Below are positions 55,126 through 63,825 of a stretch of DNA of 64,000 nucleotides, in pieces. Source of the DNA: Bog-532 sp963830385 (GTDB taxonomy: Bacteria; Actinomycetota; Actinomycetes; Streptosporangiales; Streptosporangiaceae); assembly GCA_963830385.1 (NCBI GenBank), contig CAWHMD010000008.1, positions 806,001-870,000 of the forward strand, read 5' to 3'. Every line of letters begins with the position of its first letter. Position 1 is the stretch's first letter. The notes below the pieces were generated by a model. That model ran no database searches and was not told the DNA's origin. It saw nothing but the letters and a program-made list of their open reading frames with translations. The position numbers and the translations under genes are program-made.

Positions 55126-55623
55126 ATGGAGATCCCGCGGGTCAGCCGCCCCTATATGCCGGGATACGGCATCGCGGGCGCCGATCAGGGCAGCGGCCTG
55201 CTCGACTGGTCGTGGGCGGCGGAACGGCTGACCACGGCCCGCAACTACTGGGTGGCGACCGTGTGGCCGACCGGCCGGCCGCACCTGATGCCGGTCTGGG
55301 CCATGTGGGACGACAGCATGCTGTGGTTCTCCAGCGCGGTCGATTCCCGCAAGAGCAAGAACCTGCGCGCCGACCCGCACTGCGCGATCACCACCGACGC
55401 CTCCGACCCGGTCATCATCGAGGGCCTTGCTGCCGTCGTCACCGAACGGGCCCAGCTGCAGCGGGTCGTCGACCTGATGAACGCCAAGTACGCCACCCAC
55501 ACGCCGGTCAGCTTCCTGGACCCGGCCGTGAACGCGACGTTCGGGGTGCGCCCGAACCGGGTGTTCGGCATGCGGGACGCGGACTTCACCGGGTCACCAA
55601 CTCGTTGGATATTTGATGATTGA
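55126..55623 (+). CDS. PPOX-class flavin/F420-binding split-barrel protein
   Basis: 165 aa pyridoxamine-phosphate-oxidase-like fold: YWVATVWPTGRPHLMPVWAM, LWFSSAVDSRKSKNLRADPH and a C-terminal VRPNRVFGMRDADFTGSPTRW. The pattern is that of actinobacterial FDORs using F420 or FMN; substrate unknown. The ATG is 53 nt from the divergent zinc-ribbon gene. Confidence 0.88.
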   Translation: MEIPRVSRPYMPGYGIAGADQGSGLLDWSWAAERLTTARNYWVATVWPTGRPHLMPVWAMWDDSMLWFSSAVDSRKSKNLRADPHCAITTDASDPVIIEGLAAVVTERAQLQRVVDLMNAKYATHTPVSFLDPAVNATFGVRPNRVFGMRDADFTGSPTRWIFDD

Positions 55624-55672
55624 AGAACGGTAGTTTGAAAGCCAGATGCGCTCCGCGTCCGTATGACTAGGT

Positions 55673-57619
55673 ATGGCGGGCCGGCCGGCGGCGCGCACGG
55701 CAACAGGAGCAGCTGCGAACGCTTATACGCGGCACCGGGCCACCAGCTACGGTGCCATCGTCGGTGTACTGACCGCGGCCGTGGCCATGGGCGTCGGCCA
55801 GCTGGTCTCCGGCCTGACCGTCCGCCAGGGCGCTCCCTGGGCCGTGGTCGGTGAGGCCGCCATCAACCTGGCGCCGCCGCCGGTGAAGAACTTCGCCATC
55901 AACGCGTTCGGCTCCAACGACAAGAACGTCCTGGTGGCAGGCATTCTGGTCGTGCTGGCGATCTTCGCCGCGGTGATCGGGGTGCTGGCCCTGCGGCGGC
56001 TGGCCTACGGCTACGCCGGCCTGGTGCTCTTCGCGGTGGTGGGCGTCGCGGCCGCGATCAGCCTGCCTAAGGCCAATGCGGGGTGGGCCGCGCCGACAGT
56101 TTTTGGTGCGCTGGTCGCGGCCTTTTTCATGAAAAAGCTGACCGAGGTGGCGCTGGCGGCCACTGCCATCTCCCCCGCGATCCCCTCCCCCATCCCACCA
56201 AGCCCGCCAGTCCCGCCAGGCTCGCCAGTCCCGTCAGACTCGCCAGTCCTGCCAGGCTCGTCAGGCCCGTCAGGCACGTCAGTCCCGCCAGGCTCGTCAG
56301 CCCCGTCAGGCTCGTCAGGCCCACCAAGCCCGCCAGCTCCGCCGAACACGCCAGTCCTGCCAGGCTCGTCAGCCTCAGGAGTCACACCAGACACAGAAGA
56401 ACCTGACGACGCTTCCGTCACACCGATGAGCGCGGGAGCGTCGGCGTGGACCCGGTCCGGTGCCGGCGCCGCGGATGGCGACGATGACCAGTGGACTTCC
56501 CGCGGCGGGCCGCCGCCGGAGACCTGGACCTACCGGTCGCCCAGCCGCCCGGACCGCCGCCGCTTCCTGGTGGCCAGCGGGCTGGCCATCGGCACGACCG
56601 CGGTGACCGCGTTCGCCGGGCGCGAGCTGAACGCCCGGCAGAGCGTGACCCAGGCCCGGTCGACCGTGCACATCCCCAGGGCAGCCGAACCCGCGCCGCC
56701 GCTGCCGGCCGGGGTCAACCTGAACATCCCGAACCTGAGCCCGTTCGTCACCCCGAACTCCAGCTTCTACCGGGTCGACACCGCGATCGTGCTCCCCCAG
56801 GTCGACCCCGCGAGCTGGCAACTTCACATCCACGGCATGGTCGACCGGGAGATCGCGGTCAGCTTCGCCGAGCTGCTCCGCCGCCCGCTGATCGAGCACT
56901 ACGTGACCTTGACCTGCGTCTCCGACCCGGTGGCGGGCCCCTACATCGGCAACGCCAAGTGGCTGGGCGCCAGCCTGGCCAACCTCATCCGCTCGGCCCG
57001 CCCGCAGGCCGGCGCCAGCCAGCTGCTGTGCACCTCGGTGGACGGCTTCACCTCGGGCACGCCGATCGAGGTGGTGCTCGACGGCCGCGAGGCGCTGCTG
57101 GCGGTGGCCATGAACGGGACCGCGCTCCCGGTCGAGCACGGCTTCCCCGCCCGGATGGTGGTGCCCGGACTCTACGGTTACGTGTCGGCCACCAAGTGGG
57201 TCACCGATATCAAGGTCACCACCTACCAGGCCGAGGTCGCCTACTGGGCCCAGCGCGGATGGTCGGCCCAGGCCCCGATCAAGACCGAGTCCCGGATCGA
57301 CGTCCCGCTGGCCGGCGCCTCGATCAAGAAAGGCCGGACCGCGGTCGCCGGCGTCGCCTGGGCCCAGCACCGCGGCATCGCCGCCGTCGAGGTGCGAGTC
57401 GACGGCGGCCCTTGGCAGCACGCCACGCTGGCCACCGTGCCCGGCATCGACACCTGGCGCCAGTGGGTCTGGTACTGGGACGCCACCCCCGGCAACCACA
57501 CCATCGAGGCCCGCGCCACCGACGAGACCGGCCACACCCAGACCGCGTCGCAAGCTCCCCCCGAGCCCAACGGCGCCTCCGGCTACCCCACCACCCAAGT
57601 AACCGTCAAATCCTCCTGA
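55673..57619 (+). CDS. membrane-anchored sulfite-oxidase-like molybdopterin enzyme
   Basis: 648 aa. Residues 26-155 contain about four membrane helices. A ~90-residue Pro/Ser/Gly linker (about 168-255) is made of repeating short units. A Tat-like DRRRFLVASGLAIGTTAVTAFAG helix (294-316) comes next, and then a sulfite-oxidase-type domain: VNLNIPNLSPFVTPNSSFYR, VTLTCVSDPV with the molybdenum-ligand Cys415, GFPARMVVPGLYGY and a C-terminal dimerisation domain. It is a periplasmic-facing oxidoreductase of unknown substrate, perhaps sulfoxide or sulfite. The linker may set the distance from the membrane. No haem partner is adjacent. Confidence 0.9.
   Translation: MAGRPAARTATGAAANAYTRHRATSYGAIVGVLTAAVAMGVGQLVSGLTVRQGAPWAVVGEAAINLAPPPVKNFAINAFGSNDKNVLVAGILVVLAIFAAVIGVLALRRLAYGYAGLVLFAVVGVAAAISLPKANAGWAAPTVFGALVAAFFMKKLTEVALAATAISPAIPSPIPPSPPVPPGSPVPSDSPVLPGSSGPSGTSVPPGSSAPSGSSGPPSPPAPPNTPVLPGSSASGVTPDTEEPDDASVTPMSAGASAWTRSGAGAADGDDDQWTSRGGPPPETWTYRSPSRPDRRRFLVASGLAIGTTAVTAFAGRELNARQSVTQARSTVHIPRAAEPAPPLPAGVNLNIPNLSPFVTPNSSFYRVDTAIVLPQVDPASWQLHIHGMVDREIAVSFAELLRRPLIEHYVTLTCVSDPVAGPYIGNAKWLGASLANLIRSARPQAGASQLLCTSVDGFTSGTPIEVVLDGREALLAVAMNGTALPVEHGFPARMVVPGLYGYVSATKWVTDIKVTTYQAEVAYWAQRGWSAQAPIKTESRIDVPLAGASIKKGRTAVAGVAWAQHRGIAAVEVRVDGGPWQHATLATVPGIDTWRQWVWYWDATPGNHTIEARATDETGHTQTASQAPPEPNGASGYPTTQVTVKSS
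56190..56400 (+). repeat. Short tandem repeats encoding the Pro/Ser linker
   Basis: About twenty imperfect 9-nt units such as TCAGGCTCG/CCAGTCCCG, giving PGS, PVP and SGP peptides. Divergence between units suggests an old but length-variable array. Confidence 0.65.
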
Positions 57620-57712
57620 CCCCCCTCGGGCGTAACCCACCCCTCGGGACCGGTGGCCACCCCCCTCCGGCCGCCCGCCTCCCGGCCGGCGCGCCCTGGG
57701 CCCCCGGGCCTA

Positions 57713-57770
57713 CAGCATCGTTGGCGCCTTCGATGCTGCAATGGCGACATCGTTGGCGCCTTCGATGCTG
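57713..57770. repeat. Duplicated hairpin after the molybdoenzyme gene
   Basis: A 22-bp sequence ATCGTTGGCGCCTTCGATGC+TG occurs twice (57717-57738 and 57749-57770, period 32). The first copy has perfect CAGCATCG/CGATGCTG arms. It lies between genes on the same strand. Could be a terminator pair or an REP-like element. Confidence 0.65.
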
Positions 57771-57825
57771 TGGGCCGAGGTGGTGGGGACGCCGATTTGT
57801 CGTTGGCTCGTGTAACGCTGCACCC

Positions 57826-58779
57826 ATGGATTCACCGGGCAGTAATGCGATATCGGACGTACTGGGACGCCAGCACCAGGTCATCGGGCGGGACCAGGCC
57901 CTGGCCTGCGGACTGAGTCACCCGGCGCTGCGCTATCGCCTCCGGCCGGGCGGCCCTTGGCAGAAGCTGCTGCCCGGCGTCTATCTCGCCTTGAACGGCC
58001 GCATCTCGGCGGACCAGCGGGAAATGGCGGCCTTGCTGCACGCGGGACCGCGCAGTGCCCTTACCGGGATGGCCGCGGCCCGGCATTTCGGCTTCGAGAT
58101 CCAGGATGCCGACCCGGTCGACGTGGTGGTGCCGATGAAGGTGAGGCGCCACAGCACCGCCTTTGTCAGGGTTCAGCGGAGCGAGCGAATGCCGGCGGAC
58201 GTGTGTGTCGCCGGCGAAATCCGCTTCGTCCTGCCCGCCAGGGCGCTAGCTGATGCGGCCCGGCGGATGCGGAGCGCACGCGAGGTCCGAGCCTTGATCG
58301 CGCAGGCGGTGCAGCAGCACCGATGCACGATCGAGATGCTCACTATCGAGCTGGATGAGGGTCCTACTCAAGGCTCCGCGTTCTTGCGGGCGGCGTTAGA
58401 AGAGGTCCGGGCTGGGGTTCGGTCGGTGCCGGAGGGGGATTTGCGGGGGTTGCTGCGACGGGAGCGGTTGCCGATGCCGATGTTCAATGCCCGGCTTTAC
58501 GTGGGGAAGGCGCTGATCGCGGTGGCGGACGCCTGGTGGCCGGAGGCGGGGGTGGCGGCCGAGGTGGACTCGCGGGAGTACCACTACTCGGCCGACGACT
58601 GGCAGCGGACCATGCAGCGGCACGACCGGCTGGTGGCCCGGGGCGTACTGGTCCTGCACTTCACGCCCGCCCGGATCAGGGCCGAGCCGCGGGCCGTGGC
58701 GGCGGAGATCCGCTCGGCCCTGATCGCGGGGCGTGATCGGCCGCGACTGCCGATCAGGAGCCTGCCTGCCGCGGCGTGA
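57826..58779 (+). CDS. AbiEi-type DNA-binding domain fused to DUF559-like nuclease fold
   Basis: 317 aa. The N-terminal ~75 residues resemble the AbiEi antitoxin winged helix (VIGRDQALACGLSHPALRYRLR, WQKLLPGVYLA). A central region reads TAFVRVQRSERMPADVCVAG. The C-terminal ~90 residues look like the DUF559/Vsr-type endonuclease-like fold (VAAEVDSREYHYSADDWQRT, VLVLHFTPARIR). This is a very common actinobacterial orphan family; function is unproven and no AbiEii partner is adjacent. The 3' end overlaps the convergent YidC gene by 26 nt. Confidence 0.85.
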   Translation: MDSPGSNAISDVLGRQHQVIGRDQALACGLSHPALRYRLRPGGPWQKLLPGVYLALNGRISADQREMAALLHAGPRSALTGMAAARHFGFEIQDADPVDVVVPMKVRRHSTAFVRVQRSERMPADVCVAGEIRFVLPARALADAARRMRSAREVRALIAQAVQQHRCTIEMLTIELDEGPTQGSAFLRAALEEVRAGVRSVPEGDLRGLLRRERLPMPMFNARLYVGKALIAVADAWWPEAGVAAEVDSREYHYSADDWQRTMQRHDRLVARGVLVLHFTPARIRAEPRAVAAEIRSALIAGRDRPRLPIRSLPAAA

Positions 58780-59536
58780 AGGACGGGACGGCCGACTGCA
58801 GGTGGCGGGCGAACACCCGGCGTTCCAGCAGCGTCCAGGTGGTGGTGGTCAGCAGGCAAAGCACCCCGGCCAGCGGCAGGAAAGCGGCGAAGATCACGGC
58901 GAGCAGCGGGGTCAGCCGGGTCAGCCACGGGGAGGGCGCACCTGGGGACGCCGGAGCGGCGGACCCGGACGCCTTCGAAGGCACGGCCTGGGCCGGGAAG
59001 AGCCGGCGGGAGAGCCGGACGGCCAGGTAACCGGTCACCGCCAGCAGGACGAACAGCGCGGCGAAGACGGCGCCCGGCCCGCTCAGCGGGCCCGGGGCGG
59101 ACAGCCAGTGCGCGCCGAGCAGCGCGCTGAACAGGTGGTGATGGAGCAGGGTGTTGGGTGCGCCGCCGATAGTGCCGGTGCGGAACAGCAGGTACATGAC
59201 CGACAGCAACGGCCACTGCAGGAGCAGCGGCAGGTAACCGGCGAACATGCTCGTCCCGTTCGCCCTGTACAGGGTCCTGACCTCGCGGTTCAGCCGCTCG
59301 GGGTCGCGGCGGTGGCGGTGGCGGAGCACCTGCAGCTGGGGTGCCAGGCGGCTCTGGGCCAGCTGGCCGCGCAGCGCGTAGTAGCTGAACGGGGCCAACA
59401 GCAGGCGGACGGCGACGGTGAAGACGACGATGGCGATGGTGACGGCCAGGCCGCCGGCCAGCGGGGTCAGAGCCCCAGCCAGCGCGCTGACCACGTAGTA
59501 AAAGGCGTCCACGGGAACGCCGAAGATCTCGGACAT
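58754..59536 (-). CDS. YidC/Oxa1-like membrane insertase (second type, short)
   Basis: 260 aa with five or so membrane helices: VVSALAGALTPLAGGLAVTIAIVVFT, a basic loop with Arg in VRLLLAPFSYYALRGQL (inner-groove Arg), PLLLQWPLLSVMYLLF, and two further helices. It lacks the large periplasmic domain, as expected for Gram-positives. A paralogue of the essential YidC, next to DUF6412, is a known actinobacterial arrangement. ATG 59536 has GGAGGG at 5 nt. Confidence 0.9.
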   Translation of the reverse strand: MSEIFGVPVDAFYYVVSALAGALTPLAGGLAVTIAIVVFTVAVRLLLAPFSYYALRGQLAQSRLAPQLQVLRHRHRRDPERLNREVRTLYRANGTSMFAGYLPLLLQWPLLSVMYLLFRTGTIGGAPNTLLHHHLFSALLGAHWLSAPGPLSGPGAVFAALFVLLAVTGYLAVRLSRRLFPAQAVPSKASGSAAPASPGAPSPWLTRLTPLLAVIFAAFLPLAGVLCLLTTTTWTLLERRVFARHLQSAVPSFTPRQAGS

Positions 59537-59619
59537 GACAACCCTCCAGCGGGCCAAGGTGATTGACGGGTGCTGGAGACGGCCGTCGTCAGGCCAGGGC
59601 GCCAAAACGGCGCGAAGGA

Positions 59620-59922
59620 TCAGGCGGCCGCCGGGGCCGCCGAAGGTGCCCGGGGCCGGGAACGGCCCGCCGCGTCCGGGTCTCGTTGCCGCAGGAACCC
59701 GGCACACCAGGACTTTTCCTGCAGGCCAGAGGCGCGGCGCTGCAGGGGGGCGGCGGTCACCACCGCCGCCAGCCGGGCGCCGCTGGCCACCGCCGCGACA
59801 ACCAGGCCGGTGAGCATCGCGGCCAGCACGGCCGCGCTCGCCACGGTCAGGCCACCGGGCGCCACGAGGAAATAGCCGAGGACCGCTGCCAGCGCCAGTT
59901 CACCGCACCGGATCGCTGACAT
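59620..59922 (-). CDS. DUF6412 small membrane protein
   Basis: 100 aa. Two hydrophobic helices (LALAAVLGYFLVAPGG, VASAAVLAAMLTGLVVAAVA) and a hydrophilic C-terminus with QRRASGLQEKSWCAGFLRQRDPDAAGRSRPR, the DUF6412 hallmark. It lies 83 nt upstream of the YidC-like gene on the same strand, the usual neighbour. Function unknown; possibly an accessory of membrane insertion. Confidence 0.88.
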   Translation of the reverse strand: MSAIRCGELALAAVLGYFLVAPGGLTVASAAVLAAMLTGLVVAAVASGARLAAVVTAAPLQRRASGLQEKSWCAGFLRQRDPDAAGRSRPRAPSAAPAAA

Positions 59923-59961
59923 CGCCGCCTCCCTCGCCGGAGTTAGCCTCCGCCGGCCAGC

Positions 59962-61176
59962 TTACGCCGCCAACTCGGCGACGGCGGCCAGCAGCCGGTC
60001 GACGTCCTCGCGGTTGTTGTAGTGGACCAGGCCGGCCCGGATCGCCCCGCCGGAATCGCGCAAGCCAAGGACCCCGGTCAGCTCCCAGGCGTAGTTGTGC
60101 CCGTTCCACACGTTGATGTGCCGTTCGGCGAGGTGAGCCGCTACTTCGGCCGGCGGCCGCCCGTTCACGTTGAAGTACGCGGTCGCGGTGCGGCTGGCCG
60201 CTTTGCCGTAGGTGATCACCTGGCTCAGCGCGTTCAGGCCGCCGAGCAGCGCGCCGAACAGCTCCTGCTCGTAGTCGTGCACCGCGGTCATCGAGCCCAC
60301 GATGCGCTCGCGGCGGCTGCCGAACCGCTCGCCGCCCAGGCTGGCCAGATGGTCGACGGCCGCCGTCACCCCGGCCAGGTCGGCGTAGGCCGGGGTCCCG
60401 TACTCGAAGCGTTCGGGGACCGTGTCCGGCGACGAGGCGAGCTTGTCCGGGTGCAGGGTGTCGAGCAGGACCGGGTCGGCGATGACCATGCCGATGTGCG
60501 GCCCAGACCACTTGTAGGCGCTGGTCGCGTAGAAGTCGGCGCCCAGCGCGCGCACGTCGACCGGAACGTGCGGCGTCGCGTGCACGCCGTCCACGTAGGT
60601 CAGCGCGCCCGCCTGGTGCGCGATCGCGGTGATGGCGGGCACGTCCGGCCGGGTGCCGAGGATGTTGCTGGCGGCGGTGACCGCGACCAGCCGCGTCCGC
60701 TCGTTCACCAGTTCGGCGTACTGGCCCGCGGGCAGCTCACCCGTCGATATGTCGACTTCGGCCCAGCGCACGGTCGCGCCGGCCCGGGCGGCGGCCTGCA
60801 GCCAGGGCCGGACGTTGGCGTCGTGGTCGAGCCGGGAGACCACGATCTCGTCGCCGGCGCTCCAGGTATCGGCCAGTGTCCCGGCCAGGCGGTAGGTGAG
60901 GGTGGTCATGTTCGGGCCAAGGATGACCCCGTCAGCCGCGCCGCCCACCAGGTCCGCGACGGCCTCCCGGAAGCCGTTGACGATGGCGGTGGCCCGGTGG
61001 CTGGCCGGGAAGGCCCCGCCCGCATTGCCGATCCCGGCCCCGGCGGCCGTGGCCACCGTGTCGATCACGGCCTCCGGCACCTGCGTGCCGGCGGCCCCGT
61101 CCAGGTAGGCGTACCCATCGCGAAGGGCCGGATAGGCGGCCCGCACCGTCTCTACGTCAAAGGTCACGCTAGCCAT
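59962..61176 (-). CDS. class-V aminotransferase / cysteine-desulfurase-like PLP enzyme
   Basis: 404 aa. NifS/CsdA-type fold: YLDGAAGTQVPEAVID at the start, FPASHRATAIVNGFREAVADL, LGPNMTTLTYRLAGTL, YVDGVHATPHVPVDV with the cofactor Asp/His, and TSAYKWSGPHIGM with the PLP Lys. The usual catalytic Cys loop of desulfurases (Arg-x-Gly-x-x-Cys) is not seen; the end reads IRAGLVHYNNREDVDRL. It may be a lyase or aminotransferase of this fold. In an apparent operon with the upstream DinB-like gene (15-nt gap). Confidence 0.9.
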   Translation of the reverse strand: MASVTFDVETVRAAYPALRDGYAYLDGAAGTQVPEAVIDTVATAAGAGIGNAGGAFPASHRATAIVNGFREAVADLVGGAADGVILGPNMTTLTYRLAGTLADTWSAGDEIVVSRLDHDANVRPWLQAAARAGATVRWAEVDISTGELPAGQYAELVNERTRLVAVTAASNILGTRPDVPAITAIAHQAGALTYVDGVHATPHVPVDVRALGADFYATSAYKWSGPHIGMVIADPVLLDTLHPDKLASSPDTVPERFEYGTPAYADLAGVTAAVDHLASLGGERFGSRRERIVGSMTAVHDYEQELFGALLGGLNALSQVITYGKAASRTATAYFNVNGRPPAEVAAHLAERHINVWNGHNYAWELTGVLGLRDSGGAIRAGLVHYNNREDVDRLLAAVAELAA

Positions 61177-61191
61177 GCTCGCACTGGCTGG

Positions 61192-61845
61192 TCAGCGGGA
61201 CCAGTTCGGGTCGCGGCCGAAGACGTGCAGCAGGGTCTCCCACACGTCGCCCTCGACCGGCGCCGCCACCAGCAGGCCCGCCGCTTCGGCCGGGCGGAGC
61301 TGGGGCGATCCGGACCACCAGCCGTCGAAGACCAGCTCCGGGTCCGCGGGCCGGTAGTCCATGCCCAGCGAGCGGGCCAGGTCCCAGGCGTGCACGTGCC
61401 ACTGGCCGCAGGCCACCCCGGCCATCTCGCCGACCGTGACCGTGGTGCCGCGGTAGTAGTGGTGCGGCTGGTCCCACACGGGCGGGACCCGGGTCGCGTA
61501 GGAGCGGGCCGACTCCGCGAACGCGGCGATGTGCTCCGGGGCCGGCACGTCGGGCAGCTCGGCCAGTTCGGCTGCGTTCTGGCGGGCCAGCTTGCGGGCC
61601 AGCGTCGCGGCCGGGAACCCAGTCGCCATCAGCCGGGCCAGCCGGCTGTGCGGCGCGTCGTCCAGGTATTCGTGATAGTCGTCGGCCATGCAGCGCAGGT
61701 GGCCGGCGATGTCGGCCGCGCGCCAGTCGCCACAGGGGGTGGGGGCCGACCACTGCTCATCGGTGAAACGGGCGGCCAGCTCACAGATGACGGTGACACC
61801 GTCACGGTAAGCAGCCAATCCCGGTCTGGCTGACCACGCGGTCAT
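61192..61845 (-). CDS. maleylpyruvate isomerase / DinB-like domain protein (TIGR03083 type)
   Basis: 217 aa. Four-helix bundle of the mycothiol-dependent isomerase/DinB type: WSAPTPCGDWRAADIAGHLRCMADD with a metal-ligand His. A second His pair lies in GQWHVHAWDLARSLG, and DPELVFDGWW sits in the C-terminal part. Members use mycothiol or are uncharacterised. ATG 61845 matches homologues; the frame is open to 61980. It precedes the PLP enzyme. Confidence 0.88.
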   Translation of the reverse strand: MTAWSARPGLAAYRDGVTVICELAARFTDEQWSAPTPCGDWRAADIAGHLRCMADDYHEYLDDAPHSRLARLMATGFPAATLARKLARQNAAELAELPDVPAPEHIAAFAESARSYATRVPPVWDQPHHYYRGTTVTVGEMAGVACGQWHVHAWDLARSLGMDYRPADPELVFDGWWSGSPQLRPAEAAGLLVAAPVEGDVWETLLHVFGRDPNWSR

Positions 61846-62465
61846 CGACGACCGTCGATGTACACGCGCGTCACGGATCCTCCAGGCCGGAAACCGGCAG
61901 CCGGTACATGAAGCTTCCGGGGGAGCCAGCGTGCCATGGTTGGCCGACCCAGACAAGCCAGGCACCGTAACGATCCGCACGCACCGTCGCGATATTCGCC
62001 CAGTTCGCTACAGTCTGTTAGATATCGGGAGTAAATGAGTACAGTGATTCCAGCGGGAATGGTGTGACTGGCTGGACCGGCGCGGGGGCGGGAGCGCGGG
62101 CGGCCGGGCCGAGGGGTCGGCGGGGCTGAGGGTCGGCGGGGCTGGAGGGTCGGCGGGGTGTGGGCCGAGGGCCGGCGGGGCTGGAGGGCCGCGGGGCTGG
62201 AGGGCCGGCGGGGCTGAGGGCCGGCGGGGCTGAGGGCCGCGGGGCTGAGGGCCGGCGGGGCCGAGGCGGGGAGACGGCGCGGGCCAGGCGAAGGGACGGC
62301 GCGAGCCAGGGGGCGTGGCTGCCGGGAGTGGACCGGCGCGGCACGGGGATGCTGTGCCACTCGGCGGGTGGGATGCGCGTACGCTTAGCTCGGGCTGAGC
62401 GCCGCCACCTCCTGGCGAGGGGCGGGCCGGCCGGTACCAGACGGCCGGCAGGGAAAGGGCACGGC
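61846..62465. other. Gene-poor region with minisatellite
   Basis: 620 bp. 61846-62100 shows no convincing gene; an AT-richer patch at 61990-62050 may hold promoters. The rest is dominated by the tandem repeat at 62109-62272. Confidence 0.6.
62109..62272. repeat. GC minisatellite, about ten ~16-nt units
   Basis: Units of the type GGCCGGCGGGGCTGAG, 15-21 nt long, with variants GGTCGG, CTGGAG and GGCCGCGG. No protein is implied, although frames are open through it on both strands. Confidence 0.85.
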
Positions 62466-62855
62466 GTGAAGAAGCGGCAGCAGGCCAGCAGCGAGGCGCT
62501 GAACAAGCACGCGGAGGATGTCGCGCTGGCGGGCAAGTTCGACGACCTCTACGAGGACGCCCGGCAGGCCGAGGTCCGGCTGCGCGAGGCTCAGGCCCGG
62601 CGCGCCCCGCTGGCCGAGCAGCGACCGCTGGCCGTAGCGCTGGACTCGGCCCTGACCGCGGTGATGCGCGCCGCCTACGCGGCCCAGCGGGCGGAGATCG
62701 GCCCGCTCGGATACGACGACCGGATCTACCGGCGCAAGGCGATGGCCCGGCCCACGGTGCACGCGCTCACGGCCGAGGCCGAGCTACTGCTTACCCTGCG
62801 CGAGAATCACCGGCTGAACGGCATCCCGCCGCAGCCACTGCAGCCCGCCGTCTGA
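62466..62855 (+). CDS. hypothetical protein with helical N-terminal half
   Basis: 129 aa from GTG 62466, with AAAGGG 6 nt upstream. The first half is charged and helical (EALNKHAEDVALAGKFDDLYEDARQAEVRLREAQARRAPL). The second includes YAAQRAEIGPLGYDDRIYRRKAM and RPTVHALTAEAELLLTLRE. No known domain is recognised. It stands alone downstream of a minisatellite. Confidence 0.6.
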   Translation: MKKRQQASSEALNKHAEDVALAGKFDDLYEDARQAEVRLREAQARRAPLAEQRPLAVALDSALTAVMRAAYAAQRAEIGPLGYDDRIYRRKAMARPTVHALTAEAELLLTLRENHRLNGIPPQPLQPAV

Positions 62856-62915
62856 CGCGGCCCGGCGCTACCGGGCGCCGGCTGCCCGGGCTACTCGCCC
62901 GGGCCGGGCTGGGTA

Positions 62916-62952
62916 CCACGTGGACTAGTCCAATCGCCCACGTGGTCTAGTC
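62916..62952. repeat. Two CCACGTGG-(A/T)CTAGTC repeats, 22 bp apart
   Basis: Copies at 62916-62930 and 62938-62952. Each contains the palindrome CCACGTGG plus a CTAG core. Phasing of two helical turns suggests a protein-binding array. Confidence 0.6.
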
Positions 62953-63307
62953 ATTTTCTTTGTCCGGGCTGTATCACCGCCCCGGTGGGATGCTCCGTTA
63001 GTCAGAGGTGCTTCCGAAGCCGTCGCGACACGCTCTCTGACCTGCGCATTGACCCGTTCGGACCCACACCGGGCGGCACCGTCCTACAGTCGGTGCTAGC
63101 GCAGCGAGGGTGGCCGCTCCACCAACTGAACAGCGGGCCGGTTCGGCCCATCGAACCCGCGTCGCATTCTGGACGTTTAACTAGGTGCCAGCGGGAAGCG
63201 GGTCATGAGGCGTTGCTACCGCAGGCCGCCCCAAAGCCTGAGCTGGTCATTGGACCAGACCAATTTCGACATACCCTTGCGCCGGCCGGGAAGCCGGGAG
63301 CAGAGTT

Positions 63308-63349
63308 GGTCTAGAGCAAGTGGTCTAGAGCAAGTGGTCTAGGCCACTT
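63308..63349. repeat. Three 14-nt tandem repeats (GGTCTAGAGCAAGT)
   Basis: Copies at 63308-63321 and 63322-63335 are identical. The third (63336-63349) diverges after GGTCTAG to read GCCACTT, so that AAGTGGTCTAGGCCACTT forms a near-palindrome. Confidence 0.7.
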
Positions 63350-63570
63350 GATCCGGGGAGACGGCCGCCAGCCGCCCGCCAGCCAGCACGGGACGGTAAT
63401 GACTAGGCCACGCGGCGTAGTCACAAAATGCCATAGCGGATAGCTAACCGGAAGCTACAAAAGGCGCTCCGGAAAACGGTCAGAATGAGCCATGTTGCAG
63501 CCGCATCGGCTGCGGCAGACTAACATGTGATTCAGAACACGCACGATTTAGCAGCTGCAAGGAGCACAAC

Positions 63571-63807
63571 ATGTGCCAACACACGCCAAGGTGTCCGGAG
63601 GCGTCCGCCCCGGACCGCGAGGCGGCGCGGACGCTCGCGAGTCACCCCGACCAGGGCTGGAGCCTGCTCTGCAACGGGATCGTGATTTTCGAAGACACCG
63701 GTGAGCTACTGCCGGGCGGGATGTGTATCGACCCGCACAGGCCCACTGACCTGGTGTTTAAGACGACGGTCAGTTCCAGTCACCCCGGACACGCCCCCGC
63801 CGCCTAA
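63571..63807 (+). CDS. DUF5999 family small protein
   Basis: 78 aa. MCQHTPRCPEASAPDREAAR, SHPDQGWSLLCNGIVIFEDT and GELLPGGMCIDPHRP are hallmarks of DUF5999, a short Cys-containing actinobacterial family of unknown function. AAGGAG lies 6 nt before the ATG. A hairpin with a T-tract begins inside the last codons, so it is a monocistronic unit. Confidence 0.88.
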   Translation: MCQHTPRCPEASAPDREAARTLASHPDQGWSLLCNGIVIFEDTGELLPGGMCIDPHRPTDLVFKTTVSSSHPGHAPAA

Positions 63808-63825
63808 GACGGTAGGGGCTTTTTT
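63793..63825 (+). terminator. Intrinsic terminator of the DUF5999 gene
   Basis: GCCCC/GGGGC stem with an inner CCG/CGG pair and small bulges, followed at once by six T (63820-63825). It overlaps the stop codon region (TAA 63805-63807). Confidence 0.8.

Larger units (their letters stand above)
62856..63570. other. Non-coding, repeat-bearing stretch
   Basis: 715 bp of lower GC with no convincing ORF. It holds CCACGTGG-WCTAGTC repeats (62916, 62938) and a TCTAGAGCAAGT tandem array (63308-63349). Confidence 0.6.

Noticed and set aside
62109..62272. Possible CRISPR array
   Set aside because: Units are contiguous 15-21-nt repeats without unique spacers, and no cas genes are nearby.
62985..63314. 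109-codon plus-strand ORF before DUF5999
   Set aside because: No ribosome-binding site, no domain-like pattern, and it crosses into the tandem repeat. Treated as non-coding.
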